This document shows, one piece after another, positions 5,969-7,005 of a stretch of 7,005 bases of DNA. Numbering within the stretch: position 1 is the stretch's first letter; every line of letters starts with the position of its first letter. Origin of the DNA: Campylobacterales bacterium (GTDB taxonomy: Bacteria; Campylobacterota; Campylobacteria; Campylobacterales; QNZT01); the NCBI GenBank assembly GCA_027081495.1, contig JALWKJ010000045.1, positions 1-7,005 of the forward strand, given 5' to 3'. A model generated the notes under the pieces. That model did not search any database and was not told where the DNA came from. It saw only the letters and a program-made list of their open reading frames with translations. Position numbers and translations under genes: made by a program.

Positions 5969-7005
5969 ACGCGGAAGAGGTCATTGCGGAAATAGCCCCT
6001 GATTATCATGAAGAAAAGGAAAATATTTTGACATCGGAACTTTCAGAGATAGAGAAGAATGAACGATTGATTGATCTGGATGAGAAACTCATTAAAACAA
6101 TTGATCAAGAAATAACATCGATAGATAAGCAGGAAAGAAAAGGAAAGGCTTCACCGGAGGATGTGTCGATTAAAAAATTATTAGAAGAAAAGAAGGAAAT
6201 TTTACTTGCCGGTATAGCGGAAAAAGAACAAGAATTACTTGCTTTAAAAGAAGTCTCTTCAGAAAAAGAAAATGTAGAGCATGAAAAAGAAGATGAGGTT
6301 GCAGATAATAGGGAATTATTGGAAGAAATAACCGAAAGTTATTTAGAAGAAAAAAGAGAAATTTTAACAAGTGAACAATCATCGTTTGAGAAAAATAAAT
6401 CATTGTTACTTATAGAAGCAACGCACTTGGAAAGATTAAAGGGAGCCCAATCACCCTTAGAAAAAGAATATAAAAAATCGAAGGAAAAAGCATCTTTAAA
6501 AAAGCAAATAGAAACGTTAAATCAAGAGATTGATAAACAACAAACGATTGTCGAACAGCAAGAAAAAGAATTCATTCATTCGATTGGAGAAAAAGAAATA
6601 AAACAACAGATCAAAGAAGTTTATCCGGAGTATTTTGACGAAAACCAAAATGCTTTGGAAAAAGAGGAGAAATTGCAGGAGTTATTGACGGAAGCGATTG
6701 AAGAAAACGAGAAAAAAAATAAAAAAACAAATAGTATTGAAGCAAGAATAAAGAAGTATCAATTAGAAAAAGCATTAGAAGAGAGTGAAGCAAGAAAAGA
6801 AGTTTTAGTAGTGGAGTTAGAAAGTAAAGAAGAAACAGAAGTAGGAGAAAACGAGGAGGAATTATCCATTAAAGAAGAAGCGGAAAAATACACCCAAAAC
6901 ATCAAAGAGGAGTTAACGAAAGGGAACCCTCAAATATTCACAGCCAATTATCATGAGTTAGAGCAATTAAAAACTCAAAAGGAAATATTGGAAAAATATA
7001 TAGAG
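5884..7005 (+). CDS. Partial ORF: Met-free Glu/Lys-rich coiled-coil repeat protein, no start or stop in window
   Basis: An open frame of 374 codons follows an in-frame TGA (5881-5883) and runs off the window. I find no Met, Cys or Trp codon in it, so there is no ATG start: it must be the middle of a larger protein, entered by frameshift, indel or assembly join. It is rich in Glu, Lys, Leu and Ile and predicted largely alpha-helical coiled coil. It contains about four degenerate ~100-residue units, each with a Tyr-containing start. There is no signal or membrane segment and no enzyme motif. Codon habits differ from upstream: Ser is AGC in 0 of 21 cases here by my count, against 7 of 27 in the batB gene, and ATT dominates for Ile. 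The style recalls long repetitive surface or OmpA/PD40-associated proteins of Bacteroidota, an impression that I cannot verify. It is not recognisable as BatD. Confidence 0.6.
5890..5896 (+). other. In-phase A-AAA-AAG slippery heptamer (possible -1 frameshift site)
   Basis: Read in the TPR frame, the heptamer is phased A AAA AAG (codons TTA AAA AAG), the same as the slippery site of E. coli dnaX. A -1 slip here continues exactly into the frame that stays open to the window end. Two further heptamers with the same phasing follow at 5899-5905 and 5917-5923. No Shine-Dalgarno-like stimulator lies about 10 bases upstream, and no strong hairpin follows in the A-rich tract, so evidence for programmed frameshifting is incomplete. 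A missing A in the six-A run 5890-5895 would give the same effect. Confidence 0.3.
5890..5960 (+). repeat. A/G low-complexity tract at the frame switch
   Basis: This 71-bp stretch is almost entirely A and G with three C and one T. In the upstream frame it reads as poly-Lys. In the -1 frame it reads as an ordinary Glu/Lys/Gln coiled-coil segment (GAA, AAA, CAA codons), and all G and C residues except the C of one ATC codon sit on codon position 1. Such a tract is prone to slippage in replication, transcription, translation and sequencing, and can join unrelated reads in an assembly. Confidence 0.85.
5974..7005 (+). repeat. ~100-residue degenerate protein repeats (about four units)
   Basis: Unit starts align on a Tyr after an acidic helix. 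Unit 1: YHEEKENILTSELSEIEKN (Tyr codon 6004). Unit 2: YLEEKREILTSEQSSFEKN (Tyr codon 6340). Unit 3: YFDENQNALEKEEKLQELL (Tyr codon 6631). Unit 4: YHELEQLKTQKEILEKYIE (Tyr codon 6949, cut by the window end). Spacings are 112, 97 and 106 codons. Units 1 and 2 agree at 12 of 19 positions in this block; units 3 and 4 are diverged. Nucleotide identity is low, so these are old protein repeats rather than recent duplications. Confidence 0.6.

Noticed and set aside
6170..6403. Minus-strand Leu/Phe-rich ORFs (also 6611-6793) that look like membrane proteins
   Set aside because: They are the antisense of E/K-rich codons (TTC, TTT, CTT), which produces false hydrophobic stretches; the + frame is continuously open over more than 1.1 kb.

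Overview
The first ~5.9 kb look like AT-rich Campylobacterota (Epsilonproteobacteria) DNA. This rests on codon habit (ATA for Ile, AGA for Arg, frequent AGC and GCG), very tight same-strand gene packing, and an rsmH gene followed only by a small FtsL-like membrane protein rather than a full cell-wall cluster. The assignment comes from reading the sequence; no database search was possible. All genes are on the + strand.

Region 1 (35-1244): rsmH (16S rRNA m4C1402 methyltransferase), overlapped by 59 bp by a small TTG-started membrane/coiled-coil protein resembling FtsL. Region 2 (1245-1481): a non-coding gap with two TATAAT boxes, a ~113-bp imperfect inverted repeat (1303-1415), and a short structured leader before the next operon. 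Region 3 (1482-5968): a compact MoxR/Bat ('aerotolerance'-type) operon with MoxR AAA+ ATPase, DUF58 protein, DUF4381-like anchor protein, BatA-like VWA protein, BatB-like VWA protein and BatC-like TPR protein. The genes are 9 bp apart or less, or overlap by 4-13 bp. In such systems the MoxR ATPase is thought to act as a chaperone or remodelling engine on membrane-anchored VWA proteins, whose metal-dependent adhesion sites bind partners in the periplasm.

Region 4 (about 5890-7005): the TPR gene runs into an A/G-only tract and its own frame stops at 5966-5968. From 5884 the -1 frame is open to the end of the window. It encodes a methionine-free, Glu/Lys-rich coiled-coil polypeptide built of ~100-residue degenerate repeats, with different codon habits from everything upstream. 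The usual next gene (BatD) is not seen. The frame switch falls exactly on an in-phase A-AAA-AAG heptamer. The candidates are a programmed -1 frameshift, a one-base homopolymer error or contingency locus, or a chimeric join of two genomes through a low-complexity tract. I favour the chimera, on codon use and the abrupt change of protein type, but the sequence alone cannot settle it.
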